Assembly (NCBI RefSeq): GCF_032854445.1
Contig: NC_088300.1
Coordinates: 78,237,966-78,301,965, forward strand
Reading direction: 5' to 3'
Origin: Liolophura sinensis
Taxonomy: Eukaryota; Mollusca; Polyplacophora; Chitonida; Chitonidae
Length of the DNA: 64,000 bases
A program made the translations under genes and the position numbers. Positions within the stretch are counted from its first letter, which is position 1. Each line of letters starts with the position of its first letter. The notes under the pieces were generated by a model. That model was not told the DNA's origin. It saw only the letters and a list, made by a program, of their open reading frames with translations, and made no database searches. Positions 1 to 13,900 of the stretch are shown here, one piece after another.

Positions 1-1418
1 ATGCCAGATGAGAGAGAGAATTGTGGTAAGTTCAGCAGGTGTTATTAAAGAGATGTGCTGTAAGGTGATATGGAAAATTATGGTGAGTTCTGTAGGTGCT
101 ATTAAAGAGACGTCGTGTAAGGTGATATGGAGAATTATGGTGAGTTGTGCAGGTGCTAAGACGTGTCCTATAAGGCAGTGTGGAGAATCATGGCGAGTTG
201 TGCAGGTGCTAAGAGGTGTCCTGTAAGGTGATGTGAAGAATGATGGTGAGTTGTGCAGGTGTTAAGACGTGTCCTGTAATGCAATGTATAGAATTATGGC
301 GAGTTCTGCAGGTGCTATTAAAGAGATGTCCTGTATGGTGATGAGAATCATGGCGAGCTGTGCAGGTGCTAAGAGGTGTCCTGTACGCCGATTTGGAGAA
401 TTATGGCAAGTTGTGCAGGTGCTAAGAGGTTTCCTGTAAGGTGATGTGAAGAATTATGCTGAGTTCTGCAGGTGCTAAGAGGTTTCCTGTAAGGTGATGT
501 GAAGAATAAGCTGAGTTCTGCAGGTGCTAAGAGGTGTCCTATACAGCGATGTGGAGAATTATGGCAAGTTTTGCAGGTGCTAAGAGGTGTCCTGTAATGT
601 AATGTATAGAATTATGGCGAGTTCTGCAGGTGCTATTAAAGACATGTCCTGTATGGCGATGAGAATCATGGCGAGCTGTGCAGGTGCTAAGAGGTGTCCT
701 GTAAGGGGATGTGGAGAATCATGGCGAGCTGTGCAGGTGCTAAGAGGTGTCCTGTATGGCGATGTGGAGAATTGTGGCAAGTTGTGCAGGTGCTAAGAGG
801 TTTCCTGTAAGGTGATGTGAAGAATTATGCTGAGTTCCGCAGGTGCTAAGAGGTGTCCTGTACGGCGATGTGGAGAATTATGGCAAGTTGTGCAGGTGCT
901 AAGAGGTTTCCTGTAAGGTGATGTGAAGAATTATTCTGAGTTCTGCAGGTGCTAAGAGGTTTCCTGTAAGGTGATGGGAAGAATTATGCTGAGTTCTGCA
1001 GGTGCTAAGAGATGTTCTGTACGGCGATGTGGAGAATTATGGCAAGTTGTGCAGGTGCTAAGAGATTTCCTGTAAGGTGATGTGAAGAATTATGCTGAGT
1101 TCTACAGGTGCTAAGAGGTGTCCTGTACGGCGATGTGGAGAATTATGGCAAGTTGTGCAGGTGCTAAGAGGTTTCCTGTAAGGCGATGTGAAGAATTATT
1201 CTGAGTTCTGCAGGTGCTAAGAGGTTTCCTGTAAGGTGATGTGAAGAATTATGCTGAGTTCTGCAGGTGCTAAGAGATGTCCTGTACGGCGATGTGGAGA
1301 ATTATGGCAAGTTGTGCAGGTGCTAAGAGGTTTCCTGTAAGGCGATGTGAAGAATTATGGCGAGTTGTGTAGGTGCTACTAGGTGTCCTGTAGGCGATAT
1401 TGAGAATCACGGTAAGCC
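1..1418. repeat. ~53-bp minisatellite in a DDX41 intron
   Basis: About 26 imperfect copies of a unit of roughly 53 bp, recognisable by 'gcaggtgctaagaggt' followed by 'cctgtaaggtgatgtg' and 'gaattatg'. Two main variants alternate: one with 'tttcctgtaaggtgatgtga' and one with 'gtcctgtacggcgatgtgg'. The array starts before the window and fades out near 1418. Because the next confident sequence downstream is a DDX41 exon with an acceptor, the array most likely lies inside a DDX41 intron. Short open frames across it are repeat artefacts. Confidence 0.9.
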
Positions 1419-1452
1419 GTTAGAGCCAGACATGATGCAGTCCTAAGGACAT

Positions 1453-1500
1453 ATAGATTTATTTATTTGATGGGTGTTTTACGCCATACTCGTAGGTCAT
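1453..1500 (-). repeat. 3'-end fragment of tRNA-derived-type SINE
   Basis: The stretch 'ttatttatttgatgggtg' followed by 'ttttacgccatactcgtagg' is the reverse complement of the 3' end and (AAAT)n tail of a SINE family that recurs near 2.3, 4.4, 19.1, 26.2, 27.0 and 52.3 kb. Only the last ~48 bp survive. It sits in the intron before the first DDX41 exon of the window. Confidence 0.6.
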
Positions 1501-1712
1501 ATAGAAATTTATGATGAGTACTTCGCTGAGTGTAGTGTTTAGCATTAATTACTTCATGAAATAAATGATTTTTTATTTCATCATTTCGCCACAGACAGAT
1601 CTTGTAACAAAGAAATGAGTTTTCAGTTTGCCCTGTTTTGTAGTTTCTTGCCTGTACTCTTGAAATGTTTCTTTATCTGCAGTCATGTAACTTCCTGTTT
1701 TTGTTTTAATAG

Positions 1713-2995
1713 TTCACAGAATTGGCAGAACTGGTCGTTGTGGAAAAACAGGTGTTGCTACAACTTTCATCAATAAGACTGTGGGTAAGTCAGCATTTGT
1801 CCATTTTTCTCATGTGCAGAAAATGGTACCAGAATCTTCCTGTCTGAAGAATGAGGCATTTATTATGTAATTCTTGTACCAGTGTTATAATCATACCTTT
1901 CTCAAGTCGTTGAAGAATTGAGACTTGTGTGCACACGGGTTGGTATTTTAACTGTTGTCCTGTATTTAGATTTCATTTTCGTGTCTTGCAGATGAGTCGA
2001 TACTGCTTGACCTGAAACATCTCCTTCGAGAAGCAAAACAGAACATTCCACCCTTCCTGGCTACCCTCCAGTCTGAGAGTGAGAAATACCTGGATATTGG
2101 AGGTAGGTGGCACAACTTCCTCACTGTAGCCGTGCTCTGTTTCAGTCGGGACATTATGTTCCTGGAAACTAATTACCTAAACCCAAAAATGCTGTGTTAA
2201 CTTAAACACCAACGTGACCTTCTAATATAGAAAATTATGTAGATTTCTTAACTGAAGAATTTCATATAAGTTTAGCACTCAAGTTCAAATTAAATATATT
2301 TATATATGTACTAGGTGGACTGTGGTCCAAAGTTACTTTTGTTGACTGTAATGTTATACTCCACGTTGTGTAAGTGAAATATTCGTGAGTAGGGCATAAA
2401 ACATGAATCAAATATAAATAAATTTATTTGTACATTACACTTTGCACTCAACCATTTTATGTTTGAGTTATGTTTTTAATGAAAATAATTTTTTAACTGT
2501 GGTAAAAACTGTTGACCAATGAAGAAACCATTCATTCTTAAATCTTGTATTGACCTGCTGCGATTTTGGATTCAGGTCCAGCAAATGTTTACTTGTTACT
2601 TAGCATGTAGTTTGGAAGTGCTGTGAGTTACTACATTGCTGACATTTGTTACATCTGCAAATTGTTCAAATAATACAAGTTTGCCTTTGTTAATAATTAA
2701 AACAGTGAATATTCGGAAGAGTAAATCTACTATTTCCTGTTCAAAGTCATGCTTCAAGCAGACAGGTCTTGATGTTTCACTCTTCACCGTGAAGTACTTG
2801 TGTGTTTTATCTGCACACATTTTGTGCCTATAACCAGGTGTTTTTCTGTTTTGCACAGGCGAGGTTGGCTGCTCCTACTGTGGTGGTTTGGGTCATCGTA
2901 TTGCTGACTGTCCAAAACTGGAGGCCATGCAGACCAAGCAGGCTCAAAACATTGGCAGGAGGGATTACCTGGCTCACAATAGTGCAGACTACTGA
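1713..2995 (+). CDS. DDX41: DDX41 / abstrakt DEAD-box RNA helicase, last three coding exons (5' partial)
   Basis: Three exons, 1713-1784, 1992-2102 and 2859-2995, each bounded by AG...GT (donors gtaagt and gtaggt), join in phase to a 105-residue C terminus. The first exon carries helicase motif [15 protein letters not shown], then ATTFINKTV; the second reads [20 protein letters not shown]; the third holds a CCHC zinc knuckle (C-x2-C-x4-H-x4-[15 protein letters not shown]) followed by [20 protein letters not shown] and a short tail ending in a TGA. The RecA2 end plus zinc knuckle is the signature of DDX41 (abstrakt in flies), a nuclear DEAD-box ATPase tied to the C-complex spliceosome and, in vertebrates, to cytosolic DNA sensing. 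The upstream exons with motifs Q to V lie outside the window. The last intron (2103-2858) and the intron 1785-1991 are otherwise unremarkable apart from a SINE fragment. No canonical AATAAA is seen close to the stop, so the 3' end is not placed. The gene converges on the PP2A B55 gene. Confidence 0.96.
2345..2425 (+). repeat. SINE 3' fragment in the last DDX41 intron
   Basis: 'gtaagtgaaatattcgtgag' followed by 'gcataaaacatgaatcaaat' and an ATAAATAAA tail match the 3' third of the SINE family better preserved at 26.2 and 52.3 kb. The copy is degraded and lacks the 5' part. Confidence 0.6.
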
Positions 2996-5900
2996 GTTGT
3001 TTTACAGCTGCGTGTTAGGTATATTCCAATCCTAGTGGAGTTGTGTGTGTGATAAATCCATCCTGATGGCTCTGCATTTGTGATAATTTGTGGGAGTAAT
3101 TAAGGCCTTTTCTGGAATCCACAGCTGGTGAAGTGTTGCAAATACCACCTCCGTCTTCACCCTGTATGAAAGCTTAGCCACCAGTGTTGCCTAGCGCATC
3201 GGCAAGGAAAGCTGAGACTAGACTTGGATGTGGAGTCTTGTTTTCTGATATCTAAGCAGGGGAGAATGGTCAACACTAAGGTACATACCTTATGTGATGT
3301 GGACCTCCCAGTTACAGTGTGACTGTGAGGATATATATCTTGACATTTGACACACCACTGTAAACTTTGGACACACAGTTATGAAGAGGTGTCTGATGAA
3401 TACATTTCTGTGCCCTGTGGCTACTCATCATTCAGTATTATAGGAGATATTACCTATACACACAGGCTAGTGGTTCAACCAATCTGTTCAAAAAATAGAA
3501 CTTCAAAGAGTATATACATGTGTATGAACTTGATGTTTTTGTGAACAACACCCCCAACCCACCCCCCTCCAAAAAAAAAAGCACTAGACCAGATATGTAC
3601 ATGCATTGATAAAGTATCTCAAAAGTTTAGAATGTATCCTTTTTATTTTTGTGATGTTGCACAACTGAAATATTGCAGCGTGAACAATATCATACACATT
3701 AGGAAAACCAAGACGACCAGATTCAAAGTTCATTTATACCAAGCATGTCAGAAGAAAATGGCTGTGGCCGTTTAGTTCTGTTTCCACCCTCTTGAAAAAT
3801 AGCGAAGTTTTTAGTACGTTTTCTATTTCATTAAAGCTCCTTCGGAAACTAAGAGTGTTTTACATGATTGGTGAGTGTCATCCAAATCAAATACAACTAT
3901 ACCACACTAACGATGAGTATATGTGTATTTCTTGCCCTTCCTGTTTGCAGACTTCACACCAGACATTGCTCAATTAACAATGGCACTTGCACTGGTGTGC
4001 CCCTCATTGTAGTTACAGCAGATAGTGCACTCCCTTCCCAGTGCACATGTATATTGATGGCAACTGCTTTGAAAGCGGTATGGGTGCTTTACGGAAATGG
4101 GAAAGTCTGCATAGCTTTGTATAGCCATTTTGACCGATCCCAGCCATACATGTACATGGAAAGGTCTCATCAAACTGTGCATGACTGTGGGTTTCATCCC
4201 ACCATAATGCTGCCCGTGATCTGTAAGCGACACATTCTAGAGTATGGCACCAATCAAACCCATGACTGATCATTCCTGAGGACACGGACAGGAGGATATG
4301 ATGAGCCGGCTTACCTTAAGAGTGTTATGTAACCAGTTCCAATAGCACAGTAGAGTGTCCGCTTTGGGAGGCCATAGCTTGCCCCTGGGCTCTGCCTGGT
4401 TTTCTACCAACATAATGCTGGCTGCTGTGGTACATGTGAAATGTTCTTGAGAACTGTGTAAAACAGCCGTCAAATAAATACCTTACACAGGGGCAGTGTG
4501 CCGACTGTTTCCTACTTCAACAATATCTGGCATCAATGATCACCCACAGGTGAACCATAAATAGTCTGCATCTCCAGCAACAAATTTGATTTGACCTTCC
4601 CAATTTGATCATTCCTGGCAACTTGTCAGCATGTTACAATTTACAATGGTATGGTCATTTCCATCAGTCATTCTGGATTGTCTTAATTAGCCATCTATAT
4701 CCAATTCGAGAGCTCTCTTTGCTAAGGTAATCTACAGACGAAGGCCGTGACTCCTCAATGCCGAGTAATAACATACTATGTGAACTGAAAATCACTTAGT
4801 AATTCCATTTATCGAAGTGAAAACCATTGTGCTTCAGTCAACTCCCACTTCAGACAATTACAGGGAATTTGAATTCTTACACATGCCAGATTTTATGCAA
4901 AAACTCTATTTACTGTTGCTCACTTGTTAGAGAAACCATGACTGCATGGCATTAGAATTCACTTTGTTATCAACAGCCACATGTGATGGTCTGGATATGA
5001 AACTTTATGATTTTCAGAACCCTACTTTACATTAAGACTCCCTCGCTGTCACTGCTTGTCGGGCTTTGATGTCTAAGTTCTTCTATAGAACTTTCAACCA
5101 TCACATGAGTGAAAAATTCTTACCTATGGCCTTAAACACCAATCCAATACACTAAATATTATTTACCTGGGCACGTCGTTGACGAATTGATGCACTCAAA
5201 CCCAACTTATGATTGGAAACCAATAAAAACTGACAAAGGCATAAAATGGTGTGAAGTGGACTTTAATTTTTTTTTTCCATTGTCTGACATAATTTGACAA
5301 ATGGTCAACAACATAGCATGGCTGTGTTGATAGCACAACAGCTGGTTGGTGATGTCCAGGTTAATGAACGACCTTCACAACACTCCCACAGAGGTCACAC
5401 AACATCGGGAGGTCTTAAACAGTATGTCTAGGTAGCACTGTCCTCCATAAATTATAATGCTTGTACTTTCAACCAATTTCAGTCTTAAAGTATACAGTGT
5501 ACTTGATAAACTTTTGCACTAGCATCCTGATAAGAGTACAAGGCACCACTATACAGCCTGTCATTTGGCCAGTTTTACAGGTCTGGTTATGTCCCTTGCC
5601 ACCCACTGGTGGATCAGAAAATGAGAATTGAAGCCAAATACCCAGTAACTCCAGCACTTCCTGCTGTTTGATAAATATGGCAATGAAATCTTAATGAAAT
5701 ATTCAAAGTCAAACCATGTTTTAATATTCCACAATCCAACACCCACGAAGGTCTGTGAATTAATCTGGCACCAGCAGTCGATACCAAAACACTCTGCATT
5801 CCACAATATCACCTATGCTGGGAATGTTTAACAAGCACCGGTCGTGGCAACATTTGGGTGAACATTTTACATCTGCTCTCTGTTGACTGATAGAACAGTT

Positions 5901-7986
5901 TAAACACACAAACTGTTGCACATACTGATACTTGGCCTGCAGCCACCTTCCATGAAAGGGGGATTTGTGTGCTCTGCAGAATTACAAACCTCAATGGGAC
6001 AGCTACACTGAACTGTTCAAACTGCTGGCAACAAGTTAAGGTCCTAGTTACACATATCAACCATAGTCTGAAGTTGAATGCAACTACATACCATGGCATT
6101 ACACTTCACAGTCATATTGCTATGGTTGAAGACAACTTAGCCTACCAGATTAGCAGAACATAGATCCAGTTGGATAGGTGCTCAAGCTAGGATATCCAGA
6201 CCTTGCCTAGCCTCAACTTCACACTTTGTTATTGCCTCAGATACAGATACCAATTAAATGGAATTACATGTATATTGGTCCTGCTCAGAGTATATATTTT
6301 TGTTTGCTTTTAATTTTAGTTTTCTTTTTCTTGCCATTTAGCAATGCTCCATTTATAATGCTCAATCAAGTCTGAATACAAAAATTTAATTCACTTCCAT
6401 GTAAATTTTTTCATATTTGTCAACAAGCCAAATAATTCTCAATACATTGTTTCATCTTTCATAAAAAGTAGAAAACTGATAAAGGCTTCACACTGGTCTG
6501 AATGTTTTACTTTTGTGTAAGTATACATGTAGACACACTAATGTTGCTAATACTGACCTGAGCGACTCCACCAAACCTTAGGGTCTGCACAAGGCATTAT
6601 CACATGGGCACAGCTGGAGGAATGACAATAGCAGGTAACAGAACTAAGTTTAAATATACAATCATCATACAATAAATTACTCTATCAAATTGTTCTCTTT
6701 GCATACAACAGAGGGAAAGTAGCACTCCTAGAATTTCAAACATCCCACAATAACTTCCCGTTCATACATAACAGAACTGGAATAACTGATCATTTCTAGC
6801 TTGATCACTTTTTTCTTTGAAGGCCGAGACTTCTAGTCGCTCACGTTACATGACAATATGCTGAACAAAATTCTCACAAGATCCCATGAAACAAACAAAA
6901 TTTTCACAAGACCCCATGAAACAAACTAACTTCACACAAACAAGGGCTTCATACTATACTCACATGAAATTCATCCTACTGCTGGGGTGACAGAAACATA
7001 TGCTGCTTAATACCAGTTACAAATAACACAGCCTGTAAACCCTGTCCAGTAGATTCCCTCATTACATGGACAGTTACATGTCACAGAGGGCTACGCTCAT
7101 CTACATCAGCTTCAACTGGACTAGATAAAATCAATTTCCTGACCTATCCTTAGATGATCAGAATTCTTTGGGGGGGAAAAAAAAAAGAGCACTATTCAAA
7201 TGTTCATAAAGTCAACACCAATAAAGGTCATTTTTTGTAGAAAAAAAGTTTAGTAGAGAAAACATAAATCCAAAATTGATCAACACTGATGCAGAAGTAT
7301 TTTTTTTTTCGTACCCAACGTCTACCTCAGACTTGTCAAGATTATGTCACTGAGACAACTCTCAACGTTTCTGTTCATTTTGAGCATTTCAAAGAACCAA
7401 CCACGAGCTAATGTCAGTGGAATCCATGACATTATCGTCGTACTATGCAGCACGTAGAACATTGCACTTATCTGGAAAGTACATCATGGAAAAATGCAGT
7501 GGATCATTTATCTGGAGCACTCATTTGTGGCTATGGTCTGTCACTGCTCAGCTTAGATATCATCCTGGTGTTAAATATAGTCAATGCTATAATCAGTCAA
7601 TTCCATTTCCTCAAACATTGGGAAAATAAGGGTCAGCTGACTGTTTGTTATGTGGCCTCCCAGAGAAGTGCCGGCCTGAAGATCAGAGCACACTGGTGTT
7701 ATCATGGAGAAATTTGTGTGCTTCCCAGCGGATTTCCCAGCTGTTAAATTCCCAAGCCCTGGCTACACTAATGACCTGCCTTTAGTGAGGCCACATTTGG
7801 ATCTGCCAGAAGACCTCTTGTGTTGCTGCATGCCATAAAGCCACTCTCTCCTGTTGTCTCCTCTTGGATAAAACCAGGCCACAAAACAGTCACGGCACGG
7901 CAGGCACGGTGGGAGGCTGTAGTCTGCCACAACTCACCAACAACAACCTAGCATTAAATTATCCCTAAACCTGTAGGCAGTTCAGG
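2996..7986. other. Convergent intergenic region between DDX41 and PP2A B55
   Basis: Five kilobases of AT-rich DNA between two stop codons facing each other. It must contain the 3' UTRs of both genes, but no unambiguous poly(A) signal can be tied to either one. Apart from a SINE at about 4362-4478 and short A or T runs (for example 3571-3580 and 7171-7186), I see no repeat array, exon chain or RNA gene. The longest open frames (for example 3868-4269, 133 codons) show no recognisable domain or splice context. Confidence 0.6.
4362..4478 (+). repeat. Degraded SINE copy
   Basis: 'cataatgctggctgctgtgg', 'gtgaaatgttcttgaga' and the end 'gtcaaataaata' align with the SINE at 26.2 kb, preceded by 'cccctgggctctgcctggtt', the same GC-rich central block. 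The 5' tRNA-like head is missing, as in the other copies here. Confidence 0.65.
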
Positions 7987-10900
7987 TTAGTCTTTACTAT
8001 GGAAGATGTATAGATTATTTGTAGCTGCTACTGCAATTACATTTTCGCTTGGATGCCAAGCAGTGTGCAGTATTTTCTTGTTGAAGTCCAAACAATCTAC
8101 ACTAATCTCATCTTTCTTTCGCTTTCCACCTGTACAAACTTTTCGAGGCTTAAGAACAGTTCTAGTCTTCATGTTGTCCCTGCTAGCTTCTAACGTACCA
8201 TCTCGCTTGGACTCCCTGTCAAACATCCTAAAGAAGTTGTTGTACGAGCCAGTCATAATATGCCTGGAACAAAACATACAAATACATTTTTATATATGTA
8301 TATATATTTATATATTACTTCATTTAAGCTTAAAAGAAATTTCGTATTTTGTCATAAAAGCAAGTATGGAAAATAATTGCAAAAAATTTACACATTTTCC
8401 ACACATGACCTTGTCCACAATTAGCAGGAAATATCATTAACTTCAGTCTGTGCAGGTTTTGTCTGATTTCCATTTAAGACCAATGCTGAACTTTTCCTGA
8501 AATAATTGTGTGCTGTGAATTTCTACAGGTAGTATCAGATGGCAACTGACAGGTGATGTACATTGACTGGACACTTTGCTTTGGTCCAGGTCACTGCTAG
8601 AACCAACATGGTCACACAGAATACCTGCATGCATACTGTGTCTAAACAAAACAGAACCGAACAGAATTGTAATGCCACCAGCCCGACCATGAACATATCA
8701 CCGTGTGACAATTGCACATGGTGCTGACAGGCAGTCTTACAATCCTGGCTGCATAAACCACTTTTTCTGGCCCCAGGTGGTCTAGTCATTTCAACACCAC
8801 AGACGGAAACAAATCACAGAATTTACCAGCTGACTGGTCAACTAGCCAACTAAAGTCATTAGCAAAGCCTATTAACTCACCTGTCGTTTCCACTCCAAGA
8901 ACATTCAAACTTGTCAAATATACAGTCATTCTCATACAAGGAACAAAGCTTGCTTCTCAGGTATTCATGCACTTGGTATGTTTCTATTGGCTTAGAGTCC
9001 ATCTGCAAATCCCACACTTTGACAGACAAGTAATCCCTAGATATCATGTAGCGACCACTATTACTAAATTTGACGTCCGATATACTGGAAATGATTTCAG
9101 AGAAAAAGCTTCGGGTTGTTGGATCCTCTGGCTCTTCAAACACTGAAGAGTAAACAAAATAAATGGATTTAGACTATATGAACAGCATGTCTTAAATCAT
9201 ACATATGGTAAATGATCTAAAATTTTGTCCATGACCAAGTTATTTTCGATGGTTCTGAGATCTCTGCTGATCTTAGAAATGTTGGATGAGGTTTGTTTGG
9301 GAGGCAGGATGACTGGAGAACTTCAGCCTTCACCACAAAAAGGAATATCTTAACACATTTACTTGCCTCTGCAAAGCATGATACTGGGTGAAATGTTTGG
9401 GTCATTTGCTGCACATATCAAAAGTTACCATGCTGAAATAAAACGCTTTAAACTCTGTTTCAAAATAAAAAACATACAAGTACATCACTGTTTCTGCTTC
9501 TCCTGACCAGAAACGGCCATCAAACTCCTTACAAGTTTATGAGTAGTTTGGCAGTGGTGATGAAATTAAGAGAAACATTTTAATTTTGATTAAGCCATAA
9601 GAAGAACCAATCATCCAAACATGTACCTCTACAAGTCGAACGCAATATCAGCAAATGGCTTCTTGTAATTACAATCGACAGTAATGCCCAAATGTGACAT
9701 GCATACTTACATTTGGCATGACGATCACACAAGGCTTGAGCCCTCATGTCACACAAACGTATGGTCCCTTTGCTACTACTGTAGACAAAGTAATTACACT
9801 CATTGGGATGAAATTCTGCTGCAGTTATCACCTCTGTTAACTCTTCCATATTGGCTGGTTTTATATCAACAATATCTACAAAGCCATCAAGGAAAATGTC
9901 ATGCTTAAGCCTTGCAACACACTAGTGCTACACACCAACCACTGGCAAATGATAACCAGGCTTACCTAAACAACACTTGGCCAAGCCAATAAAAATTGCT
10001 TTGTCAAATACCAAGGGCTCATTTTACCAACTTGATAAATATAATGCTCAGTGTGTTGGCCTTAAGTTTTAATGTGTTGGCCTCAATATAACACTTCTTG
10101 ACAGGACACCCTGGGCATCCTACATCAGACATTCAGTTAAAGCGAGTGAGTGGTTGGGGTTTAACGTTGTACTTAAGAATTTTTCAGTCATATGACGACG
10201 AAGGAGACCTTAGAGTGACTCCTTTCCGGATTTCCCGCGCTCTTTCATCTAGTGCTACTTCATCAAGACGACTTAGCAAAGGCAAGTAAGCCATTATACT
10301 GATATGGGTCAAGCAGTTGTTGCACTTCCCCTTTATGCTAAATGCCAAGCGAGGAAGCTACAACTTCCTCTTTTAAAGTCTTTCGTGTGACCTGACCCAA
10401 GATCTCCCGCCCCTGAAGTGGATCAACTCAGCCACTGGGGCCGCTGACATTCAGTTAAAGCCTACGGATTTAACGGTATATATCCGAGTTGATAAACACC
10501 ACGGCAAACTCTTCTTTCCAGTAATGTGTAACTTTTATGCTCCCTCCGTTTCTGTAGACTTGCAATCCGAATATTTACCACCCCATTCTTCCAGCATAGC
10601 TGATTACCCACAAGTCAGCAAGGTGTACAACACTTTGACCCTTCAAATACATCAATAACACAGCTGAGAGTTATTGTCAAGAATCGTTCCTCCTTGTGAA
10701 AACAAAACAAAATAGTACTGTAGGTAGTAGGTATCAAAGCCTTAGAAAGGATACTGAAACTTTGGTCTGTGACTTGTAGATGCCAAAGGTTGACCCTGAG
10801 GTCGTCAGCAGAGAGGTAGGTCTCCTGATCACTGTTCACAGAGATAGAATTGATGTGGTATGTGTGGGCATTGGCAAAGATCCTCCTTGGACTCGCCTCC

Positions 10901-13900
10901 ACCATTAATTCCATGGGTTTAAAGATTGGTACCCTCAGTCCTGTCAAGGACATTGGGTCCCGTAGCACCCCAGAGTCATCCTTCAAGTTGTAACCTTCCG
11001 GTCGCTTGTCACGCTCTGTCACTTTCCACAGTTTTATGGTTTTGTCTGCAAGAACAACACAGCAAACTTGATCATATCTGCGTAATCCCTCCGTACACAA
11101 CAGGGCACGTGAGAGCTTGCTTTATGCGAAACTAAATGTAACAAACCCTCTCCTCAAAATTCAAATTGAACAATCTTGATATCCCAATTATGTCATGTAG
11201 CTCCTATTCAAACAGATTTTCAGAAGTGAATGCTCAGGGATGTGATCCATCAGTTATGTACATCAAAAGACTTACCGTTTGTGGAGAGGAGGAAATGAGC
11301 TGGGTTAGAACGTTTAAGCCATCTGATCTTGTTAATTTTTTCCTCTATTTCTAAGCTTTTCAAATAGTCGAATTCGGGCTCATGGCTCTGGAAAGTGCTG
11401 TATACATTGAACTCCCCACGACAAGGGATTGTTGATTTGCCCTGAAAAAGACAAGGATATGGTAAGTGTCTTCAGTGTTCTGGAGACAAGAGATCAGAAT
11501 ATGTATGGAGCATGTAGGGCTATACAAAAAGATGTTATAAGAGAAATCATGATGCCGGAAGTCTATCCTAATGTGATGAAGGGTCACAAATGTTTTGACA
11601 CACGAAGTCACTATTTATTCTTCATCGAATCTACAAAGAAGAATCTACATCAAAGGGGCAACGATTCCAAATCTGAAGCTGCTTATAATCACTGTTTTCT
11701 AATACTTACATGCATCAACCAAAGATTTCACTTTATTCCAAAATGTAACTGACCTGTTGGTGGAGCTCTAAACAGACACCGCAATACGTTTTACATGCCA
11801 CTGTTAAAGAAGAGGCCTACTAAAAGTGACAATGTATTCATACTATGAGCCACTGAACCGTATAATTAATTGTACATATTGCTCTCTTGACATGAAGAAT
11901 CATCATCATAAGACATTAATATACTCCTCACCCATTCTGTGTTAAACTACACAGCCATGTACATGTAGTCATGAGTTGACTTCACAAGCAGATCAACCTT
12001 AGATGTGAAATATGATCCGATTGGTCAACATGCTGCACAGGTCAGCACAGGTCAGCACAGCCTACAGGAATGCATGCAAAGCAGGTCTAGACTCCATAAA
12101 CATTTATGTCTACCAAAATTTAGCTAAGTGAAGAATTGATTTCTAAAAAAACAAAAGAAATTTACTTGAACTTGCATTAGTAGATTTTTGAATCACTGAA
12201 TGATAGCGATTAACACCATATTTGCAATATTTTAACCAGAATGTTGCAAAAACTTGCTAGAACCAGGAAACAATTATGTCTTGAAATGCTGAATGAAAAT
12301 ATCGAACATCAAAACAAAAGGAAAGAAGATGCTTTCAAAATCAACTAAAAACCAAAAATCATCCAAAATCCTTATTGACTACATATGTACATAGTTCTCA
12401 TAATGAACATCCTAAAAAAATGTTCATGTATAGAAAAATGTACAGAAAAACAGGATATTCTGTTCACTGGTCCCACAAAGAGGATCTCAAGTTAGCTTGT
12501 CGAGAGGGCTGAGGGTCTACTCTTTTCAACCCACAGATCTCCAGTGACTGGCATGCAGCTTTTTGAGCAGTGCTATATTAGGAGACCAAACCATGAACTT
12601 CCTTTATGAAAATGTTCTGACAAAAGGCGTCACAAGAGACTAGTCACGTCTTGTCTTGTCTGCAGGTAACGGGGCTGAAGGCTAAGAGGACAGCACAATC
12701 AGCACGAAAACCCCTACACATTGATGTACCTGTTTGTATCATGGTGCCTTCACATTAGTAAGTAAAAGCACTCAAGTGTCTGACAGGATAAAATACTGTT
12801 ATAAGAATACAACAGCAGAAATTGAAACATACACTGATTTATACCAGTTAATTGGGAAGCCAATATTCATTGGAAGCAGTTGCTAATACCTAAATGAACA
12901 AACAGATCTCGTGGCTCAATGATTTAGGGAAGCTTTCTAGATGTATGGCTTGTACAAATCATATTGGTGCAATAAATCCTGGTCTAATGTTGATCAACCC
13001 AAGCCAAAAGAAAATAAAAGACAGTGACAGACTTTAAAGCCACTTGGTCATGTCAACCTGTACAGGTTCACTGGCACTCAATGGGTTCAGCTACAAGACA
13101 AACTCCTACCTCTACCAGAGGCACTGATAGGAAATCAATAGCTTCATACTGCTTGCTTAAATGACTGCAACTTCCTGGTACAGGATTTTCTATTTTTACC
13201 CTTCTTTCACTTCACGTATGGCAAAAACCATTATCTCTTTTATAAGTGAAAACAGGCACCAGGACAGCGCTTAGCATGGTACTTTAACACAAGAATGCAC
13301 CCCACAGTCCGCAGATGTCACTGTGGGAATATGAAGCGTAACAAGTGATGGCTCTAGGACAGCACAAATGGTGGAAGTTTTAAAGCACACGTGAGCTACT
13401 ACAAAATGCCATGTAACAGAGAAATCAGGTTTGACTGTCACAATCAAATGTGTACTGTTCTCCACAATGCAAGGTAATCAAAGGCTAGATGTCTTTGTCC
13501 TTTACAGAACCAGGGGAAAAAGACTAAATGCATTAACAGGACGAAAACGCTACCTTGTCGCGCTGGAAAATGACAACACGTCCTCCTTTGTCACCTGTAG
13601 CCAGGAATTCTCCATCGTCACTGAACTCCACACAGGATATGATGTCCGCTGAAAAGACAAACAGTATGTCGTGAGGCAACTGCCTTTGTAAACTTTCAAA
13701 AAAACAAAACAAACAAAAGTCTTGCTGCAGGAAAACAAGCAGTCACTGCTACAGGAAAACATGTAGATACTGCTGCATGCAAACATGCAGTTACTGCTGC
13801 ATGAAAACATGTAGATACTGCTGCATGAAAACATGTAGTTAGCGCTGCAGGAAAACATGTTGTTAGCGCTGCAGGAAAACATGTAGTTAGCGCTGCATGA

